Below are positions 44,347 through 52,875 of a stretch of DNA of 64,000 nt, piece by piece. The stretch's first letter is position 1; every line of letters starts with the position of its first letter. The position numbers and the translations under genes were made by a program. Source of the DNA: Arthrobacter sp. ZGTC131 (lineage in GTDB: Bacteria > Actinomycetota > Actinomycetes > Actinomycetales > Micrococcaceae); assembly GCF_002929275.1 (NCBI RefSeq), contig NZ_PJIK01000013.1, forward strand, positions 78,519 through 142,518, in the 5' to 3' direction. Below the pieces are notes generated by a model, which was not told the DNA's origin, made no database searches, and saw only the letters and a program-made list of their open reading frames with translations.

Positions 44347-44772
44347 TCAGAGGCCGAAGTGCCAGCCTTCGCGGGCGGGGCACGAGTCCACCACCACATC
44401 CAGTCCTGCGGCCTTAGCGCGCTCCACCGCAGCGTCGTCGAAGACGCCCAGCTGCAGCCAAACGGCTTTGGCGCCCACCGCGATGGCCTGATCAATCACC
44501 GGCCCCACTTTCTGAGAATTCACAAAGCACTCCACGACGTCAATGGGGTGCTTCTCCGCCGGGATTTCCGCCAGGGAGCGGTATCCCTTCTCCCCGTGGA
44601 CGTCATCCCCGGGGAGGTTCACCGGGATGATCTCCATGCCCATGCGGTCCCGGACGTACAGGGCGACGTCGTACGCGGAACGCCACTCATTGGTGGTGAG
44701 GCCTACGATCGCCCACGTCCCCTTGGTTCGCATGAGGCGTTCAATGACTGCTCGATCGTTAATGTGGGCCAT
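44347..44772 (-). CDS. CoA-binding domain protein (YccU-like)
   Basis: A 141-residue Rossmann-fold protein. Characteristic segments are TWAIVGLTTNEWRSAYDVAL, the IIPVNLPGDDVHGEKGYRSL strand-loop and AIAVGAKAVWLQLGVFDD. Proteins of this family bind CoA in structures, but their role is unclear. A second member (49844) ends the SAM-riboswitch operon nearby; the two share the GAKxxWLQLG block. It is transcribed away from that operon. Confidence 0.88.
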   Translation of the reverse strand: MAHINDRAVIERLMRTKGTWAIVGLTTNEWRSAYDVALYVRDRMGMEIIPVNLPGDDVHGEKGYRSLAEIPAEKHPIDVVECFVNSQKVGPVIDQAIAVGAKAVWLQLGVFDDAAVERAKAAGLDVVVDSCPAREGWHFGL

Positions 44773-44916
44773 ACATCAAGCCTACTCCTGCGGTGATTCG
44801 ACGCAGTTACCGAAGAAATGAATGAATGGGAGGCCAGCCCTCGCGCCGTGAACGAATATTACGTGCGAAAGTGAGTAAATTTTGTGGAATCGTGCGCCTC
44901 GGTTTTAGTGGATAGT

Positions 44917-45049
44917 GACCATCCCGAGCGGCTGAGAGACCTGGATCGATGAAGCCGCAGCAACCCCGGTGACGTGAGACGACCATTCCCACGGAACTGT
45001 TCCTGCTTTAGAGAGGAACGCGAGGGTGCTACTGCCAGGACCGATGGAG
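44917..45049 (+). promoter_or_regulatory. SAM riboswitch (S-box or SAM-IV type)
   Basis: The leader of the acs-sfnG-metY operon contains the S-box core: GAGAGACCTGGATCGATGAA, then GCCGCAGCAACC, and the distal GGTGCTACTGCCAGG. The closing helix P1 pairs CCATC (44919-44923) with GATGG (45043-45047). GGAG at 45046-45049 is the ribosome binding site for ATG 45057, so ligand-stabilised P1 would hide it; control is therefore probably translational. Subclass is not settled by eye. Confidence 0.85.
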
Positions 45050-45056
45050 TACCACA

Positions 45057-47267
45057 ATGACACCTGAGATTTCTTCTGCCCTGCCCTCGCCTGCCCGGAT
45101 TTCCACTTTGGAGAAACAGGTAGCCGAACACCCACAAACCACTTCGAACGCGACGGCGATCGAAGCAGGGCTGCGTGACGCGCCCGGCTCCCCTCGCGGC
45201 TCTTCGGGATGGTCCTCGACCGAGCCCACCGACGGCGCAGTGCACGGCGCCGCCACTGGCGGGCCGGCGCGTCACAGCAGCACCACCCTTGTGGAGGACG
45301 CGCCCTTCGAGGACACTGTCGCCTTCTGGGAAGAACAGGCGCTCCGCCTCGACTGGGAGACCCCGCCGGAGAGCGCAGGCGCCAACGGCGGCAAACCTTG
45401 GCACACCGCCCACCGGCGGGTGCCCGCCGACCTTGAGTCCGGCACCGGTCCGGACATCACCTGGTTTGAGGGCGGCAAGCTAAACGTCGCCTACAACTGC
45501 GTGGACCGCCACGTGGCGGCCGGCCGCGGTGGCAGGGTCGCGCTGCTTTTCGAGGGCGAGCCTGGTGACCGCCGCAACATCTCCTATGCAGAGCTGCAGC
45601 GGGACGTCTCCAAGGCCGCGAATGCCCTCCTGGACCTGGGCATCACCAAAGGCGACCGCGTGGTCATCTACCTCCCGGTCATCCCCGAAACCGTCATCAT
45701 CACCCTCGCGGTTGCCCGCATCGGCGCCATCCATTCCTTGGTGTTCGGGGGCTTTTCCGCCGAGGCGCTGAAGTTCCGGGTGGAGGACACGGGCGCCAAG
45801 CTCCTGGTCACCACGGACGGCCAGTTCCGCCGCGGCGTGGCCGTTCCGGTCAAAGACAACGCCGACGCCGCGGTTGCCGGCGACAACGCGATCGAGCATG
45901 TACTGGTGGTCAACCGCACCACCCCCGCGGACCAGTTGGTGACCGTCCCGATGACCGCAGGCCGCGACGTGTGGTGGCATGACGCCGTCGGGCAGGCCGC
46001 CGACGTGCACGAGGCGGAGGCGTTCGACGCCGAGACCCCGCTGTTCATCATGTACACCTCCGGGACCACCGGTAAGCCCAAGGGCCTGGTCCACACCTCG
46101 GGTGGCTACCTGACGCAGGCGTCGTGGAGCTTCGAGCACCTGTTCAGCAACCCGGACCCCGAGCTCAGGGACCGGGATGTGCACTGGTGCACCGCGGACC
46201 TCGCCTGGGTCACCGCCCACACCTATGAGATCTACGGTCCGCTCTCCAACGGCGTCACCCAGGTCATCTTCGAGGGAACCCCCAACACCCCGCACCCGGG
46301 CCGGCACTTCGAGATCATCGAACGCTACGGCGTCACGCAGTACTACACGGCGCCCACGCTGGTCCGCTCGCTCATGGGCTGGTTCCCCGACGGCGTCCCC
46401 GACACCTACGATCTCTCCTCCATCCGGATGCTCGGCACGGTGGGCGAAGCCGTCAACCCCGAGGCCTGGCGCTGGCTTCGCCGGAACGTCGGAGCCGGCA
46501 CCGCACCCGTGGTGGACACCTGGTGGCAGTCCGAAACCGGTGCAACCATCCTCTCCCCCGCGCCGACGGACACCGAGTTCAAGCCCGGCTGTGCGGCCCG
46601 GCCGTTGCCCGGCGTAAGCACCCGGATCGTGGACGACGCCGGCAATACCGTTCCGCCGGGCGTGCAGGGATTCATCGTGGTTGACACCCCCGGGCCCGCC
46701 ATCGCGCGCACCGTCTGGGGCAATCCGCAGCGCTACTTCGATTCGTACTGGCGCAAGTACGCCGCCCAGGGCTGGTTCCTTGCGGGCGACGGCGCCAAGT
46801 ACGACGCCGACGGCGACATCTGGATCCTTGGGCGGGTGGATGACACCCTGAACGTTTCCGGGCACCTGCTCTCCACCATCGAAATCGAATCGGCCCTCGT
46901 CTCCCACCCGGACGTGGTGGAGGCCGGAGTCTGTCCGGTGGCGGATCCCAAGACCGGTCACGCGATTGTCGCGTTTGTCGTGCTGAAGGGCGGAGCCTCG
47001 GCAAGCTCAACCAGCCACGAACTCCGCAACCACGTCGCGACGGCGATCGGGCCGATCGCGAAGCCGCGCGACGTCGTCGTCGTTCCCGACGTGCCGAAGA
47101 CGCGCAGCGGCAAGATTATGCGCCGGCTGCTCACCCAGCTTTTCGAGGGAACCGCCCTCGGCGACACCACGTCGCTCCAGAACGAACCGGCAATCGCCGG
47201 AATCCAGGACGCACTGCGCGACCACGCCGCAGCCGTCCCGGCATCCCCCCTCAACGGACAGAAGTAA
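45057..47267 (+). CDS. acs: Acetate-CoA ligase (AMP-forming), acetyl/propionyl-CoA synthetase type
   Basis: Makes acyl-CoA from a short carboxylic acid, ATP and CoA. It has 736 residues. The AMP-binding motif YTSGTTGKPKG lies near residues 333-343, and the C-terminal PKTRSGKIMRR carries the lysine that acetylation usually silences (near residue 686). VDTWWQSETGATILSP is the acetate-type substrate motif. An N-terminal Ser/Thr/Pro-rich extension of about 80 residues precedes the conserved part. The start is fixed by the riboswitch RBS. As first gene of a SAM-controlled sulfur operon it may supply acetyl-CoA for O-acetylhomoserine, which is an inference. Confidence 0.9.
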   Translation: MTPEISSALPSPARISTLEKQVAEHPQTTSNATAIEAGLRDAPGSPRGSSGWSSTEPTDGAVHGAATGGPARHSSTTLVEDAPFEDTVAFWEEQALRLDWETPPESAGANGGKPWHTAHRRVPADLESGTGPDITWFEGGKLNVAYNCVDRHVAAGRGGRVALLFEGEPGDRRNISYAELQRDVSKAANALLDLGITKGDRVVIYLPVIPETVIITLAVARIGAIHSLVFGGFSAEALKFRVEDTGAKLLVTTDGQFRRGVAVPVKDNADAAVAGDNAIEHVLVVNRTTPADQLVTVPMTAGRDVWWHDAVGQAADVHEAEAFDAETPLFIMYTSGTTGKPKGLVHTSGGYLTQASWSFEHLFSNPDPELRDRDVHWCTADLAWVTAHTYEIYGPLSNGVTQVIFEGTPNTPHPGRHFEIIERYGVTQYYTAPTLVRSLMGWFPDGVPDTYDLSSIRMLGTVGEAVNPEAWRWLRRNVGAGTAPVVDTWWQSETGATILSPAPTDTEFKPGCAARPLPGVSTRIVDDAGNTVPPGVQGFIVVDTPGPAIARTVWGNPQRYFDSYWRKYAAQGWFLAGDGAKYDADGDIWILGRVDDTLNVSGHLLSTIEIESALVSHPDVVEAGVCPVADPKTGHAIVAFVVLKGGASASSTSHELRNHVATAIGPIAKPRDVVVVPDVPKTRSGKIMRRLLTQLFEGTALGDTTSLQNEPAIAGIQDALRDHAAAVPASPLNGQK

Positions 47268-47277
47268 AGGAACAACC

Positions 47278-48495
47278 ATGAACGACATCAGCAACGTTGC
47301 CCGTCTTTCCGAGCCGCTCAAGTTCGCCTACTGGGTGCCGAACGTTTCCGGCGGCCTCGTGGTCTCCACCATCGAACAGCGCACCGGCTGGGACTTCGAC
47401 TACAACAAGAAGCTGGCCCGGATCGCCGAGGACTCGGGCTTCGAATACGCCCTGACGCAGACCCGCTACGCCGCCTCCTACGGTGCCGACAAGCAGCACG
47501 AGGCCACGTCCTTCAGTCTGGCGCTGCTGGCGGCGACCGAGCGGCTCAAGGTCATCTCGGCCGTCCACCCCGGCATGTGGCACCCCGGTGTGCTGGCCAA
47601 ATACATCATCACCGCTGACCACATCTCCAACGGCCGCGCCGCCGTGAACATCGTCTCCGGGTGGCTCAAGAACGAGTTCACCAACTTCGGGCTCGAGTGG
47701 CTGGAACACGACGAGCGCTACGTCCGCACCGAGGAATTCATCAAGGTCCTCCGCGGCCTCTGGACCGAGCTGGAATACAGCCAGTCCGGCAAGTACTACA
47801 ACATCACGGACTTCACCCTGAACCCTGCCCCGGTGGACGTCCCCGGCCGTGCGCACCCGGAGATCTTCTTCGGCGGCAACTCCACCGCGGCCCAGGCCAC
47901 CGCCGGCCGCGTGGCGGACTGGTACTTTTCCAACGGCAAGGACCTGGAGGGCTTCAAGGAGAACATCGCCGGAGTGGCCGCTTCCGCCGGAGAAAGCGGG
48001 CGCGGCGCCGAGGGCGCCCTGCCGGCACCCCGCTTCGGCCTCAACGGCTTCGTCATCGCCCGCGATTCCGAAAAGGAAGCCCGCGACACCCTCCGCGAGA
48101 TCGTTGAGAAGGCGCACAAGCCTGCCGTCCAGGGCTTCCGCGACGCCGTCCAGGAGGCCGGGCCGTCCACCAAGGACGGCAAGGGCATGTGGGCCGACTC
48201 CACGTTCGAGGACCTGGTCCAGTACAACGACGGGTTCAAGACCCAGCTGATCGGCACCCCGGAACAGATCGCGGAACGAATCGTCGAGTACAAGAAGATC
48301 GGCGTCAACCTGTTCCTCACCGGCTACCTCCACTTCCAGGAGGAAGTCGCCGCCTTCGGCCAGGACATCCTGCCGATCGTCCGCGAGCTCGAGGCGGACC
48401 TCGCCCGCAAGAACGGCGCTGAGCTGGACCTGTCCGGGACGCCGGCGGCTTCGGCAGGTACGGCAGCCTCCACCCCCGGGCTGGTGAACGCGTAA
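47278..48495 (+). CDS. sfnG: Dimethyl sulfone monooxygenase SfnG-like (FMNH2-dependent)
   Basis: Luciferase-fold flavin monooxygenase of 405 residues. It closely follows the SfnG pattern known from Pseudomonas: LKFAYWVPNVSGGLVVSTIE, FEYALTQTRYAASYGADKQH, AVNIVSGWLKNEF and YVRTEEFIKVLRGLWTE. SfnG converts dimethyl sulfone to methanesulfinate and formaldehyde. It lies 10 bases after acs and overlaps metY (TAATG). A partner flavin reductase is not in the operon. A related alkanesulfonate-type substrate cannot be excluded. Confidence 0.85.
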   Translation: MNDISNVARLSEPLKFAYWVPNVSGGLVVSTIEQRTGWDFDYNKKLARIAEDSGFEYALTQTRYAASYGADKQHEATSFSLALLAATERLKVISAVHPGMWHPGVLAKYIITADHISNGRAAVNIVSGWLKNEFTNFGLEWLEHDERYVRTEEFIKVLRGLWTELEYSQSGKYYNITDFTLNPAPVDVPGRAHPEIFFGGNSTAAQATAGRVADWYFSNGKDLEGFKENIAGVAASAGESGRGAEGALPAPRFGLNGFVIARDSEKEARDTLREIVEKAHKPAVQGFRDAVQEAGPSTKDGKGMWADSTFEDLVQYNDGFKTQLIGTPEQIAERIVEYKKIGVNLFLTGYLHFQEEVAAFGQDILPIVRELEADLARKNGAELDLSGTPAASAGTAASTPGLVNA

Positions 48496-49847
48496 TGGCC
48501 GACCGCAAGTTCGGCTTCCGCACCCGCGCCCTGCACGCCGGCGGCACCCCCGACGCCGAGCACGGCGCCCGTGCCGTGCCCATTTACCAGACGACGTCCT
48601 TCGTGTTCAAGGACACCCAGGACGCGGCCAACCTCTTCGCGCTGCAGAAGTACGGCAACATCTACTCGCGCATCGGCAACCCCACCGTGGCGGCATTTGA
48701 GGAGCGCATCGCGTCCCTTGAGGGCGGCATCGGCGCGGTCGCGACGTCGTCGGGCATGGCCGCGGAGTTCATCACTTTTGCCGCGCTCACGCAGGCCGGC
48801 GACCACATCGTGGCGGCGTCGCAGCTGTACGGCGGAACGGTCACCCAGCTGGATGTCACCCTGCGCCGTTTCGGCGTGGACACCACTTTCGTTCCCGGCA
48901 CCGACCCCGCCGACTACGCGGCTGCAGTCCGGGAGAACACCAAGGCGATCTTCGTCGAGGTGGTGGCCAATCCGTCGTCGGAGGTCCAGGACCTGGCGGC
49001 CCTGGCGAAGGTGGCGAACGACGCCGGCATTCCGCTCGTCGTCGACGCCACCTTGAGCACGCCGTACCTCGTGCGGCCCATCGAGCACGGCGCTGACATC
49101 GTGATCCACTCGGCCACCAAGTTCCTCGGCGGCCACGGCACGACGCTGGGCGGCGTGATCGTGGAGAGCGGCCGGTTCAACTGGGGCAACGGCAAGTTCC
49201 CCACCATGACCGAGCCCGTGGCCTCGTACGGCAACGTCTCCTGGTGGGGCAACTTCGGCGAGTACGGCTTCCTGACCAAGCTGCGCTGCGAACAGCTGCG
49301 CGACATCGGTCCCGCGCTCTCACCGCAGTCCGCATTCCAGCTGCTGCAGGGCGTGGAGACGCTTCCGCAGCGGCTGGATGAGCACCTGAGGAACGCCCAG
49401 GCGGTGGCGGAATGGCTCGAGGCCGATGAGCGCGTTGCCTATGTGAACTTCTCCGGCCTGCCGTCCCATCCGCACTTCGAGCGGGCGCAGAAGTACCTGC
49501 CCCTTGGTCCCGGATCGGTGTTCTCCTTCGGCGTGAAGGGCGGCCGTGCGGCCGGCCAGAAGTTCATCGAAGCCCTGCAGCTGGCCTCGCACCTGGCCAA
49601 CGTGGGCGACTCGCGGACCCTGGTGATCCACCCGGGCTCCACCACCCACCAGCAGCTCAGCCCGGAACAGCTCGAATCCGCCGGCGTCCCCGAGGACCTG
49701 GTCCGGATCTCCGTGGGGCTCGAGGACATCGACGACATCCTGTGGGACCTCGACCAGGCCTTGGACGCGGCGTCTCTGGCTTCGCTCCCGGAGAGCGGCG
49801 GCTCCACCACCGAAGCCGACGCCTGCACGATTGGAGCACTTTCATGA
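48495..49847 (+). CDS. metY: O-acetylhomoserine (O-acetylserine) sulfhydrylase
   Basis: PLP enzyme of 450 residues that joins sulfide (or methanethiol) with O-acetylhomoserine to give homocysteine or methionine. Seen are [40 protein letters not shown], the PLP lysine in [18 protein letters not shown] (near residue 208) and the C-terminal [15 protein letters not shown] and [13 protein letters not shown]. It is coupled to sfnG upstream and to the CoA-binding gene downstream (ATGA). SAM control fits its role in methionine synthesis. Confidence 0.94.
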   Translation: MADRKFGFRTRALHAGGTPDAEHGARAVPIYQTTSFVFKDTQDAANLFALQKYGNIYSRIGNPTVAAFEERIASLEGGIGAVATSSGMAAEFITFAALTQAGDHIVAASQLYGGTVTQLDVTLRRFGVDTTFVPGTDPADYAAAVRENTKAIFVEVVANPSSEVQDLAALAKVANDAGIPLVVDATLSTPYLVRPIEHGADIVIHSATKFLGGHGTTLGGVIVESGRFNWGNGKFPTMTEPVASYGNVSWWGNFGEYGFLTKLRCEQLRDIGPALSPQSAFQLLQGVETLPQRLDEHLRNAQAVAEWLEADERVAYVNFSGLPSHPHFERAQKYLPLGPGSVFSFGVKGGRAAGQKFIEALQLASHLANVGDSRTLVIHPGSTTHQQLSPEQLESAGVPEDLVRISVGLEDIDDILWDLDQALDAASLASLPESGGSTTEADACTIGALS

Positions 49848-50338
49848 GCACCACTGAACGCACTTGGGAAGGCCCGACAGCGCCGGAGCGCCTGAACCTG
49901 CTCCGGCAGGCGAAGTCCATAGCGATCGTGGGGGCCTCGGACAAGCCGTCCCGGGCCAGCTACTTCGTGGCCACCTACCTTCAGTCGTCCACCCGCTACA
50001 AGGTGTACTTCGTGAACCCGGTGGTGAAGGAAATCCTGGGGCAACCCACCTATGCGTCGCTGGCTGACCTGCCGGAGAGCCCGGACATCGTGGACGTGTT
50101 CCGCAAGCACGATGACCTGCCCGGTGTCCTGGATGAGGCCATCGCTGCCGGAGCCAAGACGCTGTGGCTGCAGCTGGGTTCGTGGCATGAGGACGTGGCA
50201 AAGGAAGCTGAAGCCGCCGGGCTCGACGTCGTGATGGACCGGTGCGTCAAGATCGAACACGCCCGCTTCCACGGCGGCCTTCACCTGGCCGGCTTCGACA
50301 CCGGCGTGATTTCCTCAAAGCGGCAGGTGCAGGCCTAG
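49844..50338 (+). CDS. CoA-binding domain protein, end of SAM-riboswitch operon
   Basis: A 164-residue Rossmann-fold protein of the YccU type: KSIAIVGASDKPSRASYFVA, YKVYFVNPVVKEILGQPTYA and GAKTLWLQLGSWHEDVAKEA. It starts at ATG 49844, overlapping the metY stop. Association of this family with O-acetylhomoserine sulfhydrylase is seen in other bacteria, from memory, yet its role is unknown; it might carry or sense CoA species. It is paralogous to the protein at 44347. Confidence 0.88.
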   Translation: MSTTERTWEGPTAPERLNLLRQAKSIAIVGASDKPSRASYFVATYLQSSTRYKVYFVNPVVKEILGQPTYASLADLPESPDIVDVFRKHDDLPGVLDEAIAAGAKTLWLQLGSWHEDVAKEAEAAGLDVVMDRCVKIEHARFHGGLHLAGFDTGVISSKRQVQA

Positions 50339-50411
50339 GGCAATTGCCCACGCGAAGCTCGGGAGGTGTGCCTCAACGGCAGCTGAGGCTGCCGGAGGCG
50401 GGAAAGGAAGT

Positions 50412-50494
50412 GCCGGGCTGGAACCTGATGGGGGACACATTCCAGCCCGGCCTTTCGCTTACGTAATCGCCGGGACTGCCGTGGAGGTTACGCC
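50412..50494. repeat. Duplicated hairpin element, copy A
   Basis: Hairpin with a 12-bp perfect stem (50412-50423 and 50440-50451) after the CoA-binding gene, followed by a GCTTACG...GTAATCG...AGGTTACGC segment. The same arrangement recurs at 52407-52490. Here it lies between convergent genes and may act as terminator. Confidence 0.65.
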
Positions 50495-50549
50495 ATTTCG
50501 AAAAAACTTTGAAAACTTTCTTCGCGCTGTTTCCCGGGCACAGGTCGGC

Positions 50550-51287
50550 TCAGGGCTTTCCGGGAACGGGGTCCGGAACGCCGCGCGGGAGGCTGGAGAG
50601 CCACGGAAGTAGGCCTGCAAGAGGCCGTGTGCCGGGGCCGGGGGCTGCCGGGGCGGGCGTTGCCGGCACGGAAGTCGGCGGCGCGAGGGTTGCCGGCACG
50701 GGCCTGGGCCGCAGCGTCGCCGGGGGAATTTTGGTTGGTTTCGCTGCATGATCAGATGCAGCATTGCCGGGCAGCAGCCTGGCGGACGCCTGCGTTTGCG
50801 GCCGGGCGGACTTCGACGCCGGGGCTGACCTTGACGGTGTGGCAGACGGGGACGGGCTCACTGGCGCTGGTGACAGGGCGGGAGGGACCGAAACGTTAGA
50901 GGGCGGCGGACCCGGTGCTGCTTCGGGGGCCGGCACCTGAGCTTGGCTGGCAGGCTCGAGTATCTTCACCACAGCATTGCTGACAGTTACCCGGAAGTTT
51001 TCGCCGGAGGCAGCAACGGCGCCGGCTCCCAGGCCCATGGCCCCGACCACGGCGGCGCCGATGACGACGCCCATCCGGCGCTGCCGGGTGCGGCGGCGAA
51101 GGTCCAGCCTGGTGACGCCAGGCATCAGCAAGGCCTGGAGGTCCGCACGCGGTTCAGGCGGTCCGTTCAGGGCGAACGCGCGCAAATCTTCCAGCGACCT
51201 GCGCAGGTCCGTGTCCTCTTCGAACCCGGAATCCTGGAGGATCGTCTGGATGTCCCCTTCTTCCCGGCCGCTGGGCGAGACACTCAT
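50550..51287 (-). CDS. Probable membrane anti-sigma-like protein with Pro/Ala-rich exterior
   Basis: A 245-residue protein. An acidic cytoplasmic N-terminus (about 70 residues, FEEDTDLRRSLEDLRAF) is followed by one hydrophobic segment (MGVVIGAAVVGAMGLGAGAV) and a long Pro/Ala/Ser/Thr-rich exterior. Its start overlaps the stop of the ECF sigma gene (ATGA). Position and topology suggest an anti-sigma factor, but no HXXXCXXC zinc motif is seen, so this remains an inference. Confidence 0.7.
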   Translation of the reverse strand: MSVSPSGREEGDIQTILQDSGFEEDTDLRRSLEDLRAFALNGPPEPRADLQALLMPGVTRLDLRRRTRQRRMGVVIGAAVVGAMGLGAGAVAASGENFRVTVSNAVVKILEPASQAQVPAPEAAPGPPPSNVSVPPALSPAPVSPSPSATPSRSAPASKSARPQTQASARLLPGNAASDHAAKPTKIPPATLRPRPVPATLAPPTSVPATPAPAAPGPGTRPLAGLLPWLSSLPRGVPDPVPGKP

Positions 51288-51832
51288 GATGATGTGTAGT
51301 CCTTTTCCTTGACGAGTTCGCGCAGGGCAATGAGCCCGCGACGCTGGAGCTGTTTGATCGCGCCCGGGCTCTTGTCCATGATGCCGGCCACCTGTTCGAC
51401 GGAGAGGTCCGCGACGATCCGCAGTATCAGGACTTCACGCTGCTCGTCGTTGAGCATGGCAAGAGTGGAGGAGATACTGCCGAGCGATCCGAGGACCTCG
51501 TCCTCGGCGGAGATTGAATACCGATCGTCGGCCAGGGGGTCATATTCGGTCAGCTGGGGTGTTCGGGCATACCGGCGCCGGTAGTCGACGAGCCGGGCAT
51601 GGGCCACCGAGAAAATAAATGTCCGCAGGCCCGGGTGGCCGCCTGTAACACTAACGAGCTTGGGCAAAACATCAACGAAGACGTCCTGCGTTAGGGCTTC
51701 GGCGTCGTCAACGCCACGGGCCCGGAAATAGCCAAGTACAGCGGGGGAAATTGTGCTGTAGACGGCGCTAAATCCGGAGGGATCGCCGGCCAGCGCGGCT
51801 GACAATTCGTCATCGGTCAGCTGAACTGCCAA
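51284..51832 (-). CDS. ECF-type RNA polymerase sigma factor
   Basis: A 182-residue sigma-70 family protein. Region 2 is visible (FSAVYSTISPAVLGYFRARG, then DVFVDVLPKL and LRTFIFSVAHARLVDYRRRY). Region 4 is LAMLNDEQREVLILRIVADL with the helix-turn-helix LSVEQVAGIMDKSPGAIKQL. It is the first gene of a pair with the membrane protein that probably holds it inactive. It lies 86 bases downstream of a secreted repeat-protein gene on the same strand. Confidence 0.92.
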   Translation of the reverse strand: MAVQLTDDELSAALAGDPSGFSAVYSTISPAVLGYFRARGVDDAEALTQDVFVDVLPKLVSVTGGHPGLRTFIFSVAHARLVDYRRRYARTPQLTEYDPLADDRYSISAEDEVLGSLGSISSTLAMLNDEQREVLILRIVADLSVEQVAGIMDKSPGAIKQLQRRGLIALRELVKEKDYTSS

Positions 51833-51918
51833 GAGCTGTCCTTCCCTTACGGCTGGTGTGCGGCGGTAGTTAGCCTAGCCGCCGCACACCGTATGGCCCT
51901 ATTCGGGGAAGACCGTGC

Positions 51919-52377
51919 CTACTGGCCGAGCTTAGGCAGGTCGGCGGACGGAGCGGCCGGGACAGCCGGGACCGCTGCCTTGTCAGCAGCGCCGGGGACG
52001 GCCGGGGTTGCGGGGACAGCCGGCGTGGCGGGGACAGCCGGGGTGGCCGGAACGGCGGCAGTCTCGTCAACCTTGGCAGTGGCGGTGCGCTGGCCGGCTG
52101 CGACCCTGGCCTCAGCGGAAACCTCGGCGCCCTTGACAGCAGGGGTCTTGACCGCAGGAGTCTTGACAGCAGGGGCCTTGACGGCGGGGGAAGCCGGAAC
52201 TGCGGGGACAGCCGGGAGCTCGGGAGTAGCGGGGACGGCGGGCGTAGCGGGGGTCACCTCTGCGTGCTGTGAGCCGGAGACCTGGGCCGCGTTGGCCAGT
52301 CCGATGCCGGAGAATCCTCCGACGGCGATGATGGCGGCTCCGACAGCAATCCTGGTGGTCTTGCTAACACTCTTCAT
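51919..52377 (-). CDS. Secreted Ala/Pro/Val/Thr repeat protein
   Basis: A 152-residue protein with signal peptide (IAVGAAIIAVGGFSGIGLAN, cleavage near ANA-A). The mature part is repetitive: copies of VPATPA, copies of K-A/T-PAV such as KTPAVKTPAVK, and a short charged centre (VSAEARVAAGQRTATAKVDE). ATG 52377 is preferred; ATG 52389 is in frame upstream. Similar VPATP strings occur in the membrane protein at 50550, so the two may act together in the wall. The function is unknown. Confidence 0.75.
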   Translation of the reverse strand: MKSVSKTTRIAVGAAIIAVGGFSGIGLANAAQVSGSQHAEVTPATPAVPATPELPAVPAVPASPAVKAPAVKTPAVKTPAVKGAEVSAEARVAAGQRTATAKVDETAAVPATPAVPATPAVPATPAVPGAADKAAVPAVPAAPSADLPKLGQ

Positions 52378-52406
52378 AAGAAAAAACATCCTTTGTTCGG
52401 TTGAAG

Positions 52407-52490
52407 GCCGGGCTGGAGGCTGATGGGGACACCCTCCGGCCCGGCGCTTACACGGAGGTAATCGAAGCGCCGGGGCCGCAGGTTACGCGC
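52407..52490. repeat. Duplicated hairpin element, copy B
   Basis: A 13-bp stem (52407-52419 with 52433-52445, one G-U) followed by GCTTAC...GTAATCG...CGCCGGGG...AGGTTACGC, the same order as copy A. Here it lies in the 5' leader of the repeat-protein gene on the minus strand, suggesting a regulatory function or a duplicated gene boundary. Confidence 0.65.
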
Positions 52491-52559
52491 AGGCCGGAAT
52501 TACCTCGGAACGGGATGTGCCGCTGCGGTGGGCCCGCCTTAGTCAGGGGCCAGTGCACT

Positions 52560-52742
52560 TCAGAAGAGGCGGAGCTGCCCGCCGGGAATGCCGTCAACGC
52601 CGGCTTCGGGCAGCATCTGGATCAGGGCGTTCACGCTGAGCACATCGCCCAGGTCCAGGAGCAGCTCGTCGATGCAGGTCTGGCCGTCCAGCACCGGAAC
52701 CGCAGTCAGGCAGTCGCTGTCATCGGTGCTGAGATTTCCCAC
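52560..52742 (-). CDS. Doubtful small ORF, no family recognised
   Basis: About 60 residues from a GTG near 52742, with an acidic, hydrophobic pattern unlike random GC-rich shadow frames (for example CIDELLLDLGDVLSVNALIQ). A longer frame reaches 52823. No convincing ribosome binding site is seen. It could be a small protein or the remnant of a larger one. Low certainty. Confidence 0.3.
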   Translation of the reverse strand: MGNLSTDDSDCLTAVPVLDGQTCIDELLLDLGDVLSVNALIQMLPEAGVDGIPGGQLRLF

Positions 52743-52875
52743 CTGAGTGAGCTTATTGCAGACCGCCCGCGGCCAAAGACCGACACTCCGCCCTGCTGCC
52801 GGCAACGAACAGCGGCGGGCCACCTCAGGGAGGTGACCCGCCGCCGTCGGACTGCCCAGGATGTGGCCGGGTACG

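Larger units (their letters stand above)
52378..52875. other. Intergenic region upstream of repeat-protein gene and downstream of purA
   Basis: About 500 bases with no firmly supported gene. It contains the duplicated hairpin element copy B (52407-52490) in the leader of the repeat-protein gene, a doubtful small ORF (52560-52742), and the convergence-free downstream flank of purA, where an imperfect GC-rich repeat (GGCGGGTCACC-type around 52812-52842) may end the purA transcript. Confidence 0.5.

Noticed and set aside
44917-45049. TPP riboswitch, because of CTGAGAG
   Set aside because: The second TPP core (CTGATCTGG...CAGCGTAGG) is missing, while S-box cores and the downstream methionine gene are present.
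45480-46961. 493-codon open frame antisense to acs
   Set aside because: Low-complexity Gly/Val/Arg composition without motifs; shadow of the synthetase gene.
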